A model generated the notes under the pieces. That model worked only from the letters and a program-made list of their open reading frames with translations, made no database searches and was not told where the DNA came from. A stretch of 64,000 nucleotides of DNA, taken from contig NC_008380.1 of assembly GCF_000009265.1 (NCBI RefSeq), positions 2,113,501-2,177,500 of the forward strand, in the 5' to 3' direction. This stretch comes from Rhizobium johnstonii 3841 (GTDB lineage: Bacteria > Pseudomonadota > Alphaproteobacteria > Rhizobiales > Rhizobiaceae). Positions 35,580 to 46,298 of this stretch are shown here, one piece after another. Positions within the stretch are counted from its first letter, which is position 1, and each line of letters starts with the position of its first letter. A program made the translations under genes and the position numbers.

Positions 35580-36371
35580 TCAGCCCACGAAATCGAAATA
35601 GGCGATGACAGGCACGTGGTCGGACGGCTTTTCCCAGGCCCGCACATGTTTTTCGATCGCAGCCGACGTCATCCGGTCGGCAGCTTCCGGCGACAGCAGC
35701 AGATGGTCGATGCGGATGCCGTTGTTCTTCGGCCAGGCGCCGGCCTGATAATCCCAGAAGGAATAAAACTGCGTCGCATCCGTCGTCGCGCGCACAGCAT
35801 CCGTCAGGCCGAGATTTTCGAGCCTGCGGAACGCCTCCCGCGTCTGTGGCAGAAACAGTGCATCGTTTTCCCAAACCCTGGGATCGAAGCAGTCGTGCGG
35901 TTCCGGGATGACGTTGTAATCGCCGGCAAGGATCAGCATTTCCTCATAGGCCAGCCGTTCGGCGGCGAACGTCTGCAGGCGCTCCATCCAGGCGAGCTTG
36001 TAGGGATATTTCTCCGTTTCGACAGGATTGCCGTTGGGCAGGTAGATGCAGCAGACGCGCAGGATTCTCATGTCGGACAGGGTGAACGCCGCTTCGAGGA
36101 AACGCGCCTGTTCGTCCAGCGGATCGCCGGGCAGGCCGCGGTTCACTTCGAAAGGGGAACTCTTGGAGAGGATCGCGACGCCATTGAAGCCCTTCTGGCC
36201 GTGCGTCTCGACATGATAGCCGAGCGCCTCGATCTCCAGCCGCGGGAAACCTTCGTCGACCGTCTTGATCTCCTGCAGGCAGACGATATCCGGATTGGAA
36301 TCCTTCAGCCATTGCGTGAGATTGTCGATGCGCGCCTTGACGCCGTTAATGTTCCAAGTCGCGATCTTCAT
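35580..36371 (-). CDS. xth: Exodeoxyribonuclease III (AP endonuclease)
   Basis: 263-residue DNA repair nuclease of the EEP family that cleaves at abasic sites and trims 3' ends. MKIATWNINGVKAR holds the first metal-site Asn. CLQEIKT has the catalytic Glu and GFNGVAILSK follows. LAGDYNVIPEP has the Asp/Asn pair. The C-terminal RIDHLLLS and KPSDHVPV complete the active site. The length is typical. It is convergent with exoR. Confidence 0.96.
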   Translation of the reverse strand: MKIATWNINGVKARIDNLTQWLKDSNPDIVCLQEIKTVDEGFPRLEIEALGYHVETHGQKGFNGVAILSKSSPFEVNRGLPGDPLDEQARFLEAAFTLSDMRILRVCCIYLPNGNPVETEKYPYKLAWMERLQTFAAERLAYEEMLILAGDYNVIPEPHDCFDPRVWENDALFLPQTREAFRRLENLGLTDAVRATTDATQFYSFWDYQAGAWPKNNGIRIDHLLLSPEAADRMTSAAIEKHVRAWEKPSDHVPVIAYFDFVG

Positions 36372-36492
36372 CTCTTCCCCTGTTCGCTGCGTGCGCTTCT
36401 TTTATCGCGGTCTTTCATCCCCGGACAAGACGATAGACCGGCCGGAAGCAATTCTTCGGCCGGTTTGATGGGGCGTATGTGCGTTTAGACGC

Positions 36493-36825
36493 TCAGATCG
36501 AGAAACTGGTGCCGCAGCCGCAGCTTGCCACCGCGTTCGGGTTCTTGATCTGGAAGGATTGGCCAAGCAGATTGTCGACGAAGTCGATTTCCGAGCCCGC
36601 CATATAGACGAGCGAAAGGCTGTCGATCAGCACCTTGGCATCGTTCTTTTCGACGATGATGTCGTCGTCGTCAGCGCTGTCGGCAAGATCGAACTTGTAG
36701 GAAAAGCCCGAACAGCCGCCGCCTTCGACAGAAACGCGCAAGGCGCTCTTGCCGGCTTCGGCGCCGACGATCGCAGCGATGCGCTTTGCCGCGGCATCTG
36801 AAAGGGTTACACTCGTATCCGTCAT
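36493..36825 (-). CDS. erpA: Iron-sulfur cluster insertion protein ErpA-type (A-type carrier)
   Basis: 110-residue A-type Fe-S carrier. The three conserved Cys appear as GGGCSGFSYKF and, near the C-terminus, SCGCGTSF. The middle carries the acidic DDDIIVEKNDAKVLID and YMAGSEIDFVDNL. It would receive a cluster and hand it to target proteins in the cytosol. The start at 36825 has GGAGGAAAC just upstream; an upstream in-frame ATG adds seven residues with no ribosome binding site. It is the sole A-type carrier in the window and is divergent from dgt. Confidence 0.93.
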   Translation of the reverse strand: MTDTSVTLSDAAAKRIAAIVGAEAGKSALRVSVEGGGCSGFSYKFDLADSADDDDIIVEKNDAKVLIDSLSLVYMAGSEIDFVDNLLGQSFQIKNPNAVASCGCGTSFSI

Positions 36826-37047
36826 GTTTCCTCCTGCCGGGGTCAAGATCCGGAGAGAATGGGTTTTGGCACTTGAATGTTCAAATACCTGATATCAAAG
36901 AAACTTACCATGATATCTGCGAAAAGGCGATGATGCGCCGAAGCGGTTAGGAAAGCGCCTCTTTGCCGTTTCATCGGGCTATAGGTATGAAGAGCGTTAG
37001 GCGGCGTCAATGGGCAGATGCGGCAACATGCAGGATGACGGTGAAGA

Positions 37048-38265
37048 ATGACGATCGATACGCGTGCTTTGGGTTTCGGCAGCAGTGAGAGGGCGGTTTA
37101 TGCGGCCGACCCCTGGACGACGCGCGGGCGGCTCTATCAGGAGGATGGAAGCCCGACGCGCTCCGATTTCCAGCGCGACCGCGACCGCATCGTCCACACC
37201 ACCGCCTTCCGCCGGCTGAAGCACAAGACCCAGGTCTTCATCGCCCAGGACGGCGATCATTACCGCACCCGGCTGACGCACACGATCGAGGTGGCCCAGA
37301 TCGCCCGCGCGCTTGCCCGCGCCCTGAAGCTCGACGAGGATCTGGCCGAAGGCGTGGCGCTCGTGCACGATTTCGGCCATACGCCGTTCGGTCATACCGG
37401 CGAGGACGCGTTGCACGAGGTGCTGCTGCCCTATGGCGGCTTCGATCACAATGCCCAATCGCTGCGCATCGTGACCAAACTGGAGAGGCGTTATGCCGAA
37501 TTCGACGGCATCAACCTGACCTGGGAAAGCCTCGAAGGTCTTGTCAAGCACAATGGTCCGCTTCTGACGGCTGATGGAGTAGGCACTCGCGGTCCCGTTC
37601 CGCAGCCGATCCTCGATTATTGCGAGCTGCACGATCTCGAGCTTGCAACCTATGCCAGCCTTGAAGCCCAGGTCGCGGCGATCGCCGACGACATCGCCTA
37701 TAATACCCACGATATCGACGACGGCCTGCGCTCCGGTTACCTGACTTTCGACATGCTGGAGGAAATCCCGTTTCTTGCCGGGCTGATGGCCGAGGTGAGG
37801 GCGCGATATCCGCATCTGGAGCCGAGCCGCTTCACCCATGAGATCATGCGCCGCCAGATTACCCGCATGGTCGAGGACGTGATTGGCGTGGCACAGCAGC
37901 GCCTGTCGCTGCTGCGCCCTGAGAGTGCGGCCGACATCCGCGCTGCCGACCGGGTTATTGCCACCTTTTCCGAGGGAATGGCCGAGACCGACAGGCAGAT
38001 CAAGGCCATGCTCTTCAAGCGCATCTACCGCAATCCCGATATCATGCGCATCCGTGCCGGTGCCGCCCAGATCGTCACCGATCTCTTTGCCGCGTACATG
38101 GCCAATCCCAAGGAGATGCAGAGCCACTACTGGGTCGATCATATCGCCGGTCTATCCGATGCGCCGAAGGCCCGCCATGTCGGCGATTATCTCGCCGGCA
38201 TGACCGACACCTATGCCATCAGCGCCCACAGGCGGTTGTTTGACCACACTCCGGATTTGCGATAG
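37048..38265 (+). CDS. dgt: Deoxyguanosinetriphosphate triphosphohydrolase-like protein (HD domain)
   Basis: 405-residue HD-domain nucleotide triphosphohydrolase of the Dgt type-2 group. [22 protein letters not shown] and [19 protein letters not shown] begin the core. [16 protein letters not shown] carries the metal-binding His-Asp (about residue 107). [19 protein letters not shown] supplies the remaining Asp. It releases triphosphate from dNTPs, controlling pool balance. It is the first of a long plus-strand block, 65 bases ahead of argS. Confidence 0.94.
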   Translation: MTIDTRALGFGSSERAVYAADPWTTRGRLYQEDGSPTRSDFQRDRDRIVHTTAFRRLKHKTQVFIAQDGDHYRTRLTHTIEVAQIARALARALKLDEDLAEGVALVHDFGHTPFGHTGEDALHEVLLPYGGFDHNAQSLRIVTKLERRYAEFDGINLTWESLEGLVKHNGPLLTADGVGTRGPVPQPILDYCELHDLELATYASLEAQVAAIADDIAYNTHDIDDGLRSGYLTFDMLEEIPFLAGLMAEVRARYPHLEPSRFTHEIMRRQITRMVEDVIGVAQQRLSLLRPESAADIRAADRVIATFSEGMAETDRQIKAMLFKRIYRNPDIMRIRAGAAQIVTDLFAAYMANPKEMQSHYWVDHIAGLSDAPKARHVGDYLAGMTDTYAISAHRRLFDHTPDLR

Positions 38266-38330
38266 GCAGCGGTCGCCCACGCCGAGGGCCGATTTGAGCC
38301 TTTGGCACAGCCTATGCATGGAAGAGTGCG

Positions 38331-40088
38331 ATGAACCTTTTTACCGACTTCGAAGCCAGGATCAAAACCGCCCTTGAACAGATCGATTTGGTCAGGGAAA
38401 AGCGATCCGAGCTCGATTTCGGCCGCATCACCGTCGAGCCGCCGCGTGACGCGAGCCATGGCGATGTCGCGACCAATGCCGCAATGGTGCTGGCTAAACC
38501 GCTCGGAACCAACCCGCGCGCGCTGGCCGACGTTATCATCGCCAAGCTCAAGGAAGATGCCGACGTCGCCGATGTCTCGGTCGCGGGTCCGGGCTTCATC
38601 AACATCCGTCTCGCCGTCGGCTACTGGCAGCGGCTGCTCGCCTCGATGATCGGCGCCGGCACCGATTACGGCCGCTCGACGCTCGGCGAGGGCAAGAAGG
38701 TCAATGTCGAATATGTCTCGGCCAATCCGACCGGCCCGATGCATGTCGGCCATTGCCGGGGCGCCGTCGTCGGCGACGCGCTTGCCAACCTGCTCGCTTT
38801 TGCCGGTTACGGCGTCGAGAAGGAATATTACATCAACGATGCCGGCTCGCAGATCGACGTGCTCGCCCGTTCCGTCTTCCTGCGCTATCGCGAAGCGCTC
38901 GGCGAAAAGATCGGCGAAATCCCCTCGGGTCTCTATCCCGGCGACTATCTCGTGCCCGTCGGCCAGTCGCTTGCCGCCGATTACGGCGTGCGGCTGCACA
39001 ACATGCCGGAAGACCAATGGATGCCGATCGTCAAGGATCGCACCATCGATGCGATGATGGTGATGATCCGCGAGGATCTGGCGGCTCTGAACGTCCATCA
39101 CGACGTCTTCTTCTCCGAACGCACCCTGCATGCCAATGGTGCGGCCGCGATCCGCACGGCGATCAACGACCTGACCTTCAAGGGCTATGTCTACAAGGGC
39201 ACGCTGCCGCCGCCGAAGGGCCAGCTTCCCGAGGACTGGGAAGATCGCGAACAGACACTGTTCCGTTCGACCGAGGTGGGCGACGATATCGACCGGCCGC
39301 TGATCAAGTCGGACGGCTCCTACACCTATTTCGCCGCCGACGTCGCTTACTTCAAGAACAAGTTCGACCGTGGTTTCGACGAGATGATCTATGTGCTCGG
39401 CGCCGACCACGGCGGCTACGTCAAGCGCCTGGAAGCGGTTGCACGCGGTGTTTCGGACGGTAAGGCGAAGCTGACGGTACTGCTCTGCCAGCTCGTCAAG
39501 CTCTATCGCAACGGCGAGCCGGTGAAGATGTCGAAACGCTCGGGCGATTTCGTCACGCTTCGGGACGTCGTCGAAGAAGTCGGCCGTGATTCGGTCCGGT
39601 TTATGATGCTTTACCGCAAGAATTCCGAGCCGCTCGACTTCGATTTCGCCAAAGTGACGGAACAGTCGAAAGATAATCCTGTTTTTTATGTGCAGTATGC
39701 GCATGCTCGCTGCATGTCGGTCTTCCGGCAGGCGAGGGAGGCTTTTCCCGACCTCGATGTTTCGCCCGAGAATCTCGCGAAAACCGTTGCAGGCATTGGT
39801 GATCCGGCCGAATTGCAGCTTGTCGCCAAGCTCGCTGAATTCCCGCGTATCGTCGAGGCGGCGGCTCAATCGCAGGAGCCGCATCGCGTCGCTTTTTACC
39901 TCTACGATGTCGCAAGTTCGTTCCACGCGCACTGGAACAAAGGTAAAGATCAGCCGGAATTACGATTTGTTAATGATAAAAACCGAGAATCAAGTATTGC
40001 CAGACTTGGGCTGGTGTACGCCGTCGCGTCGGTTTTGAAGTCGGGACTTGCCATTACAGGCACTGCCGCACCGGACGAAATGCGATAA
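38331..40088 (+). CDS. argS: Arginyl-tRNA synthetase
   Basis: 585-residue class-I synthetase charging tRNA-Arg. The N-terminal additional domain recognises the D-loop. [26 protein letters not shown] contains the HIGH motif (about 137-140). [17 protein letters not shown] is the KMSKS-like loop (about 399). The C-terminal DALR-type helical domain ends with [18 protein letters not shown] sequence ([16 protein letters not shown]). The length is normal. Confidence 0.97.
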   Translation: MNLFTDFEARIKTALEQIDLVREKRSELDFGRITVEPPRDASHGDVATNAAMVLAKPLGTNPRALADVIIAKLKEDADVADVSVAGPGFINIRLAVGYWQRLLASMIGAGTDYGRSTLGEGKKVNVEYVSANPTGPMHVGHCRGAVVGDALANLLAFAGYGVEKEYYINDAGSQIDVLARSVFLRYREALGEKIGEIPSGLYPGDYLVPVGQSLAADYGVRLHNMPEDQWMPIVKDRTIDAMMVMIREDLAALNVHHDVFFSERTLHANGAAAIRTAINDLTFKGYVYKGTLPPPKGQLPEDWEDREQTLFRSTEVGDDIDRPLIKSDGSYTYFAADVAYFKNKFDRGFDEMIYVLGADHGGYVKRLEAVARGVSDGKAKLTVLLCQLVKLYRNGEPVKMSKRSGDFVTLRDVVEEVGRDSVRFMMLYRKNSEPLDFDFAKVTEQSKDNPVFYVQYAHARCMSVFRQAREAFPDLDVSPENLAKTVAGIGDPAELQLVAKLAEFPRIVEAAAQSQEPHRVAFYLYDVASSFHAHWNKGKDQPELRFVNDKNRESSIARLGLVYAVASVLKSGLAITGTAAPDEMR

Positions 40089-40150
40089 CGTCACCATTTC
40101 CCCACAATGCGCTGGCATTTGAGCGTTGGCGTTTGCGAGTGGGAATAGGC

Positions 40151-43100
40151 ATGGCTGATAAACAACTTGCGTATGATACGCGCGGAAAAAACGATCTGTT
40201 TGCCGACGATGATCCGTTGGCTGAACTGGCCCGGATCGTCGGCTTCGAGCCGCGTGTTGCAGCGAATACGGTGACGGAGACCGCACGCCGCGAGCCTGCC
40301 CTCGATCTCGAGGACGAGCTTGGGCGCGAGTTCGACCGCTACGATTCGCCACGTCCGCTTGCAGAGCTCGACCGGCCCGCCGAGCCGATCTTTGATGATG
40401 TCACTCCTGAAGATTACGTCGAGCCCGTTCTCGACGCTTCTCCCGCTGTCGAACATGCGGAGGCCCTCGAGCCGGTTTCCGTCGCCCCCGTCGAGGCTGA
40501 AGAAGAAGTAGCTTTGCCCGCCGCAGGGAATGGGGACGCATCTGCCGCCGACTGGGCGGAGCAGCTTTCCCCCGAGCCCGATGCGTCGGTGCAATCGGCC
40601 TTCGGCGGTGCGCGCGACCTGATCGAGGAGCTTGAGCTGTCGATCGGCGCAGCACCGGTCTCTTCGCTGGCGCAGCCCACCAAGGCGCCGCAATGGTCGG
40701 CTGCCAGCATCAGGCTGCCGCTTGCCAATTTCCATGCACCGAGGCGCGAGGAACCGGTTGTTTTGCCGGAGCCTGTGGCCGAAACGGTCGCCGCACCGGT
40801 TGCTGAAGCGCCATCCGTCGATCTTCCTGTGGTCGAGCCTCAACCTGTCATCGAGCCTTCGCCGCTTGTCGCCGCGGTCGAGCCTTCCGAGGAATTCGAA
40901 TCCGCTTCTCCGTCACTTGGCTTTCCCGCCGAGCTCGATCGCCATGATGAAGTGATCGCGCCGGAAGAGACCGCCGAGGCCGAAGAATTCGTCGAAATCG
41001 AGGAAGAGCTGGAGGATTTCGGGTCCGACGCCGGTTTCGATCTCATCGCCGCCGCCGTCGACGGCGAGATCCAGGCCGATGCCGCGCTGACCGAGGTCGT
41101 GCCCGATGTTCCGCACACCGCCGGCACATTCGATCTCGACGATCTGCTCGCCGACGTCTCGCGTTATCCGGTGCCGCAACGTGCCAATCCGGCGCCCGTC
41201 TCGCCGCAACCCGCATCGATCGAGGCAGCGCCCGTCCCGGCCACTCCCGTGGCCGCCGCACCTGTTCAGTCCGAGGTGATCGCGCCCGCACCGCTCGCCG
41301 CAGCACCCGTCCGGTCTGCCCCGGTCGAGCCGGCTCCGGTCTATGCGGCCGAAGCCGCAAGACCGATCGCGCCGCAGCTTGCTGGTGGCGTTACGCCTCA
41401 GCCTGCCGCAGCGGCATATTCGCCGGCGCCGCAGCCGGCGCCGGAAGCCGACGACCCCTTCGCCGGCCATGATTTCGAGCTGGATCTTGCCGGCATTGAG
41501 CTGGAACTGACCGATCTCGATTTCTCCGAGCCGTCCGAACCAGCACAGCAGCCTGAGCCGCCAGCCCCTGCTCCCCAGCAGGCCGCCGCCGCTCCTCGGC
41601 CCGCTCCAGTTTTTGCTCCTGAGCCGCCGGCTCCTGCTTTTGAGCAGGCTGCTGCCGCTCCTGCACGGTCCGCTCCGGCCTTCGTTCCCGAGCCGCAGGT
41701 TCAGGCTCAAGCTCCAGCTCCGGCTTTCAACTGGACGCCTGTCTCCGAATCGACCGAAGACCTGCCATTCGATCCGGCGATGATCTCCGATCCGGAGGAT
41801 CGTCCGGAGGCCGTCGACGACATGCACGTGCCTGCGCTGCCGCCGGTCGAGCAGCCCGCGCCGGTCGCGAAATCTGCGGATTTCGATTTCGATCTCGACG
41901 CCGAGATTGCCAGCTTCTTTGAACCGGCCAAACCGCGGCAAACACCGACGCCGGTCCGGGATACGGCCGCCGCCGCTGCACAGCCGGTCAAGCCCACCAT
42001 CGCCGATGGCCTCGATGATTTCGAACGGGCGCTGGAGGAAGATTTCCGCCGCAGCGTGCGCGAGCCGGTCGAGCGCCGCGAGACCTCCGAGGTCCGCATC
42101 GAATCGGCAAGCCAGGCCGCTGATTTCAGCCGCGCTCGATCGATGCGCCAGCTGCTTGCCGGGGCCGTGGTGCTCGTGGTCTTTGCCGGCGTCGGTTATG
42201 GCGTCTATTCCTCCGTCTGGAACGGCGAGGGGCTCGGCATTGTCGCGTCCGGCGAGCCGCGCGTGATCACCGCCGACAAGGAACCGGTCAAGGTCGTTCC
42301 GGAAAATCCTGGCGGCAAGACCGTGCCGAACCAGGATAAGGCCGTCTACGACCGCGTTGCGGGTTCTGCCGAAGAGCCGAAGCAGAAGGCGCTCGTTTCT
42401 TCCGATGAGGCGCCCGTCGATGTGGTCCAGCGCACGCTGACACCCGAAGCGCTGCCCGAGGACGACGACAACGCCAGCGTCGACGATCAGGTCACGCCGA
42501 CTGCGGTCGGTGAGACGGAGGATCCGCGTCTACTGCCAACCCAGGACAGCGCCGACAACGCTTCGGCAACCGACGCCGACAAGACTCCGTCCGTTTCGCC
42601 GCGCAAGGTCCGCACGATGATCGTCAAGCCTGACGGTACGTTGGTCGCCCGCGAGGAACTGGCGCCCGTCGACGAGCCGACGCAGTCTGACCAGGCGACA
42701 CAGTCTGCCCAGGCGACGCCGTCGGCCCAGCCGATGCCGCCAGCTCAGCCGGCGTTGACGGCTCCGTCGACCCCGTCCGGGCAATCGACCCCGCCTGTAC
42801 CTCCCGTCGGTGGAACGGCCGCAAGCTTCCCGGCAAGCGCCGAGGTTGCTTCCGCCGATGCGCGTTCTGCAGCCCCTGTCGAAACCGCGCCGGTACAGCC
42901 GCCGCTCGCCGGCAGTGCCGACGCGCAGGCCGCAAATCCCGCTCCGGTCGCTCCGCCGGTGCGCCCGGTCAAGACCGCGGCGGTTGCCGATACCGCTCCG
43001 ATTCCGACCGCCCGTCCGGTCGATCAGCCCGTCAACGTTGTCGGCACCGTGACCGAGAAGGGCAATGTCCGCCCGACCGCACAGCAGCCGAAGACGACTG

Positions 43101-43396
43101 AGGTCGCGGCCGCAGCACCAGCTGCCGCAAAGCCGCAGCAGGCCGCATCCGCCGGCGGCTACGGCATCCAGATCGCCTCGCTGCCTTCGGAAGACGAGGC
43201 GACCAAATCTTATGCCAACCTGTCGAAGAAATTCGCCAGCGTGCTCGGCGGCCGCAGCCACGAGATCCGCAGGGCCGATATCGCCGGCAAGGGCACTTTC
43301 TACCGTGTCCGCATACCGGCCGGTTCCAAGGATGAGGCCGCAGCACTCTGCGAACAGTATCGCGCGGCGGGTGGAAGCTGCCTGATCTCCAGGTAG
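40151..43396 (+). CDS. Large SPOR-domain cell-envelope protein
   Basis: 1081 residues. About 660 cytoplasmic residues are Pro/Ala/Glu-rich and poorly ordered. A single membrane helix follows (QLLAGAVVLVVFAGVGYGVYS, about 665-690), then about 320 low-complexity periplasmic residues. The C-terminal SPOR domain (GYGIQIASLPSEDEATKSYANL...FYRVRIPAGSKDEAAALCEQYRAAGG) binds denuded glycan strands at the division or growth site. The start at 40151 is chosen because the upstream TTG lacks a ribosome binding site. It lies between argS and nagZ. Alphaproteobacterial SPOR proteins here probably link wall turnover to division (inference). A terminator follows. Confidence 0.88.
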   Translation: MADKQLAYDTRGKNDLFADDDPLAELARIVGFEPRVAANTVTETARREPALDLEDELGREFDRYDSPRPLAELDRPAEPIFDDVTPEDYVEPVLDASPAVEHAEALEPVSVAPVEAEEEVALPAAGNGDASAADWAEQLSPEPDASVQSAFGGARDLIEELELSIGAAPVSSLAQPTKAPQWSAASIRLPLANFHAPRREEPVVLPEPVAETVAAPVAEAPSVDLPVVEPQPVIEPSPLVAAVEPSEEFESASPSLGFPAELDRHDEVIAPEETAEAEEFVEIEEELEDFGSDAGFDLIAAAVDGEIQADAALTEVVPDVPHTAGTFDLDDLLADVSRYPVPQRANPAPVSPQPASIEAAPVPATPVAAAPVQSEVIAPAPLAAAPVRSAPVEPAPVYAAEAARPIAPQLAGGVTPQPAAAAYSPAPQPAPEADDPFAGHDFELDLAGIELELTDLDFSEPSEPAQQPEPPAPAPQQAAAAPRPAPVFAPEPPAPAFEQAAAAPARSAPAFVPEPQVQAQAPAPAFNWTPVSESTEDLPFDPAMISDPEDRPEAVDDMHVPALPPVEQPAPVAKSADFDFDLDAEIASFFEPAKPRQTPTPVRDTAAAAAQPVKPTIADGLDDFERALEEDFRRSVREPVERRETSEVRIESASQAADFSRARSMRQLLAGAVVLVVFAGVGYGVYSSVWNGEGLGIVASGEPRVITADKEPVKVVPENPGGKTVPNQDKAVYDRVAGSAEEPKQKALVSSDEAPVDVVQRTLTPEALPEDDDNASVDDQVTPTAVGETEDPRLLPTQDSADNASATDADKTPSVSPRKVRTMIVKPDGTLVAREELAPVDEPTQSDQATQSAQATPSAQPMPPAQPALTAPSTPSGQSTPPVPPVGGTAASFPASAEVASADARSAAPVETAPVQPPLAGSADAQAANPAPVAPPVRPVKTAAVADTAPIPTARPVDQPVNVVGTVTEKGNVRPTAQQPKTTEVAAAAPAAAKPQQAASAGGYGIQIASLPSEDEATKSYANLSKKFASVLGGRSHEIRRADIAGKGTFYRVRIPAGSKDEAAALCEQYRAAGGSCLISR

Positions 43397-43420
43397 GATC
43401 GGGTTTTTTGAATGGAATAT

Positions 43421-43457
43421 AAGAGCGGCGGGCCGGATCGGTCCGCCGCTCTTTTTT
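43421..43457 (+). terminator. Rho-independent terminator between the SPOR gene and nagZ
   Basis: AAGAGCGGCGG pairs with CCGCCGCTCTT around GCCGGATCGGT, followed by TTTTTT, 25 bases past the SPOR stop. nagZ therefore needs its own promoter, or read-through. Confidence 0.9.
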
Positions 43458-43512
43458 GTGCATCGCGCCCGACCTTGCTCGCATTTGGCCGGGCGCCGTC
43501 TATGATTCTTAC

Positions 43513-44526
43513 ATGACCGAATCAAAAGCGATGATCCTTGGCTGTAGCGGCCTTGCCCTCACATCCGAAGAGAAAGCCTTTTACCGGGGCGAGCGACCCT
43601 GGGGCTTCATCCTCTTCGGGCGCAACATCTCCGAAGCACGGCAGATCGCCCATCTCGTCGCCGAACTGCGCGATAGCGTCGGCTGGCATGCGCCGGTGCT
43701 GATCGACCAGGAGGGCGGCCGGGTCCAGCGCATCCGCCCACCCGTTCTGGCGCGTTATCCTTCCGGCCAGGTGCTCGGCGATCTCTATCGCCGCGATCGC
43801 GCACTCGGCCTGCGCGCCGCCTGGCTGATGTCGCGGTTGCACGCCTTCGACCTTTCGAGCCTCGGCATCGATGTCGACTGCCTGCCGGTGCTCGATGTGC
43901 CGGTTGAGGGCAGCAGTAACGTCATCGGCGACCGCGCCTATGGCGGCGATCCGGAGACCGTCATCGCGATGGGCCGGGCGGCTGCCGAGGGGCTGAAGGC
44001 CGGTGGCCTGTTGCCGGTGATGAAGCATATGCCCGGCCACGGTCGCGGCTTTGCCGATTCACATCTGGAACTGCCCGTCGTCACCGTCTCGCGCGATGAG
44101 CTGGAGCTCCATGACTTCCCGCCCTTTGTCGCGATGAAGGACGAGTTGATGGCCATGACCTGCCACGTCGTTTTCGCCGCCATCGACCCGGACAATCCGG
44201 CGACGACCTCGCGCAAGGTGATCGACGGCATCATCCGCGAGCACATCGGCTTTAACGGTCTGCTGCTCTCCGACGACAGCTCGATGAACGCTCTTTCCGG
44301 CACGATCGGTGAACGTGCGGCGAATATCATTGCAGGCGGATGCGATATCGTGCTGCATTGCAATGGCAATATGGACGAGATGCGGGAGGTTGTGGCAAAT
44401 GTTCCGCCGCTCGCCGGCATATCGCTTGCTCGCGCAAAAGCGGTGGAAGCAGGCTTTGCGGCGCCGGATACCGCCGATGAAGCGGAATTGAGGTCGGAAT
44501 TCGAGGCGATGTTTGCGACGGTCTGA
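43513..44526 (+). CDS. nagZ: Beta-N-acetylhexosaminidase NagZ
   Basis: 337-residue glycoside hydrolase family 3 enzyme that removes GlcNAc from anhydro-muropeptides in cytosolic wall recycling. WGFILFGRNI and LIDQEGGRVQRIRPP begin the TIM barrel. MKHMPGHGRGFADSHLELP (about 170-188) is the NagZ signature loop with the catalytic Asp-His dyad region, and LLLSDDSSMNAL holds the nucleophile Asp. The start at 43513 fits the family; there is no strong ribosome binding site. It is 18 bases ahead of scpA. Confidence 0.95.
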   Translation: MTESKAMILGCSGLALTSEEKAFYRGERPWGFILFGRNISEARQIAHLVAELRDSVGWHAPVLIDQEGGRVQRIRPPVLARYPSGQVLGDLYRRDRALGLRAAWLMSRLHAFDLSSLGIDVDCLPVLDVPVEGSSNVIGDRAYGGDPETVIAMGRAAAEGLKAGGLLPVMKHMPGHGRGFADSHLELPVVTVSRDELELHDFPPFVAMKDELMAMTCHVVFAAIDPDNPATTSRKVIDGIIREHIGFNGLLLSDDSSMNALSGTIGERAANIIAGGCDIVLHCNGNMDEMREVVANVPPLAGISLARAKAVEAGFAAPDTADEAELRSEFEAMFATV

Positions 44527-44544
44527 TCGTAAGGGAGCAACTAG

Positions 44545-45402
44545 GTGAACACGGTCAAGGGCACGGAACGTCCGCAGTCGGCAACGCCGATGGACAAGCT
44601 GTGGCAGGATAACGGTGCCGAGCGCGCCAGCCACGAGCCGGCGCTGGTGATCGACGTCGCCGGCTTCGAAGGCCCGCTCGACCTGTTGCTCTATCTCGCC
44701 CGCAACCAGAAGGTCGATCTGTCGCGCATTTCGGTGCTGGCGCTCGCCGAGCAATATCTGCTGTTCATCGAAAGCGCCCGGCGTATCCGCATCGAGCTTG
44801 CCGCCGATTACCTCGTCATGGCAGCCTGGCTTGCCTATCTCAAGTCGAAGCTGCTCATTCCCCAGCAGGTCAAGGATGACGGCCCTTCCGGCGAAGAGCT
44901 GGCGGCAACGCTCGCCTTCCGCCTGAAACGCCTCGAAGCCATGCGCCAGGCGGCAGACGGCCTCGTCAACCGCAATCGCCTCGGCCGCGATATCTTCGTG
45001 CGCGGCGCGCCCGAGCATATTCCCGATCGCCAGCAATCCGCTTATGCGGCGAGCCTTTACGATCTCCTGACCGCCTATGCGGCGCTGCGCCAGCGCCATG
45101 CCGTCACCCAGGTGACGATCGAGCGGCGTACCGTCTGGTCGCTGACCGATGCCCGCGAGCTGCTGACCCAGATGATCGGCGAGGTCGCCGACTGGACGGC
45201 GATGGAGCATTATCTGCTGCGGTATCTCGCCGCGCCCGAAGAACGCGTCACGGCAATCGCCAGCGCCTTTGCCGCCTCGTTGGAGCTGGTGCGCGAGGGC
45301 AAGCTCGAAATCCGCCAGGACGGCGCCTTTCAGCCGATATACATGCGCCGCGGTCCGAAACATGCCACGCTGCAGGTGGTCGAACAGGAGCGGCCGGCTT
45401 GA
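44545..45402 (+). CDS. scpA: Segregation and condensation protein A
   Basis: 285-residue kleisin of the SMC condensin complex. The N-terminal FEGPLDLLLYLARNQKVDLSRISVLALAEQYL is the ScpA signature. A middle region follows that would span to the SMC heads. It starts at GTG with GGGAG upstream. The stop overlaps the TTG start of scpB by four bases (TTGA), so the two are co-translated. Confidence 0.96.
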   Translation: MNTVKGTERPQSATPMDKLWQDNGAERASHEPALVIDVAGFEGPLDLLLYLARNQKVDLSRISVLALAEQYLLFIESARRIRIELAADYLVMAAWLAYLKSKLLIPQQVKDDGPSGEELAATLAFRLKRLEAMRQAADGLVNRNRLGRDIFVRGAPEHIPDRQQSAYAASLYDLLTAYAALRQRHAVTQVTIERRTVWSLTDARELLTQMIGEVADWTAMEHYLLRYLAAPEERVTAIASAFAASLELVREGKLEIRQDGAFQPIYMRRGPKHATLQVVEQERPA

Positions 45403-46115
45403 TCGATCTGAAGGGCGAAGAAGATTTCGAAGGTAATTTCGAAGACAGGAGCCGCGACCTGCAGGCCGAGATTGAGGCCGAGCGCATCGCCGAGGCGCTG
45501 GTCTTCGCTTCCTCGCAACCGGTCTCCGAAGGCTTCCTCGCCGAGCGCCTGCCTGAGAAGACCGACGTGCATGCGATCATGCTGCGCCTGAAGGAGCAAT
45601 ATGCGCCGCGCGGCGTCAATCTCGTGCAGGTCGAAGGCGCCTGGGCCTTCCGCACCGCCGCCGACCTGTCCTTCGTCATCCGCCGTGATGACAATGAGGT
45701 GAAGAAGCTTTCGCGCGCCGCACTGGAAGTGCTGGCGATCATCGCCTATCACCAGCCGGTGACGCGTGCCGAAATCGAGGATATCCGCGGCGTCCAGACC
45801 TCGCGCGGCACGCTTGACGTGCTGATGGAAGCTGGCTGGGTTCGGTTTCGTGGTCGCCGGCGCACGCCTGGCCGGCCGGTGACATTGGGCACCACACGCG
45901 ATTTCCTCGATCATTTCGGTCTCGAAGAGCTGCGTGACCTGCCCGGTCTCGAAGAGTTGAAGGGAGCGGGCTTGCTGTCGGGCCGCATTCCGGCAAACTT
46001 CAACATTCCCTCGCCGTTGATGAACGACGAACTGACCGAGGACGAAGACCCGATCACCCAGATGGACCTCGAGGAACTGGGGTTGCTCGCACCGCGCGGC
46101 ACCCCTGAAGATTGA
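45399..46115 (+). CDS. scpB: Segregation and condensation protein B
   Basis: 238-residue partner of ScpA with tandem winged-helix domains: AEALVFASSQPVSEGFLAERL, then LSRAALEVLAIIAYHQPVTRAEIEDIRGVQTSRGTLDVLMEAGWVRFRGRRRTPGRPVTLGTT. The C-terminal acidic tail is loosely ordered. The start is the overlapping TTG. Product count per scpA message is likely set by translational coupling. Confidence 0.96.
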   Translation: MIDLKGEEDFEGNFEDRSRDLQAEIEAERIAEALVFASSQPVSEGFLAERLPEKTDVHAIMLRLKEQYAPRGVNLVQVEGAWAFRTAADLSFVIRRDDNEVKKLSRAALEVLAIIAYHQPVTRAEIEDIRGVQTSRGTLDVLMEAGWVRFRGRRRTPGRPVTLGTTRDFLDHFGLEELRDLPGLEELKGAGLLSGRIPANFNIPSPLMNDELTEDEDPITQMDLEELGLLAPRGTPED

Positions 46116-46298
46116 GGGGCCTGCGTCTTGCTTTTGCCATGCATGGCGAAAACAATGGTGGCCACCACTTTTCGATGGGTCAACGGCTTGTCACAAAGGG
46201 CGATACCGTGACATTAAGCTCAATCCAAAGGGCTTGATGTTGGAAACGGTGTGGGAAATCCTTACATCGTGGGAACATAGAAACAGGGAGTTAGCGTA

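Noticed and set aside
34453..35874. A 473-codon minus-strand open frame
   Set aside because: It runs antisense to exoR and into xth in a different frame. The product has no recognisable domain.
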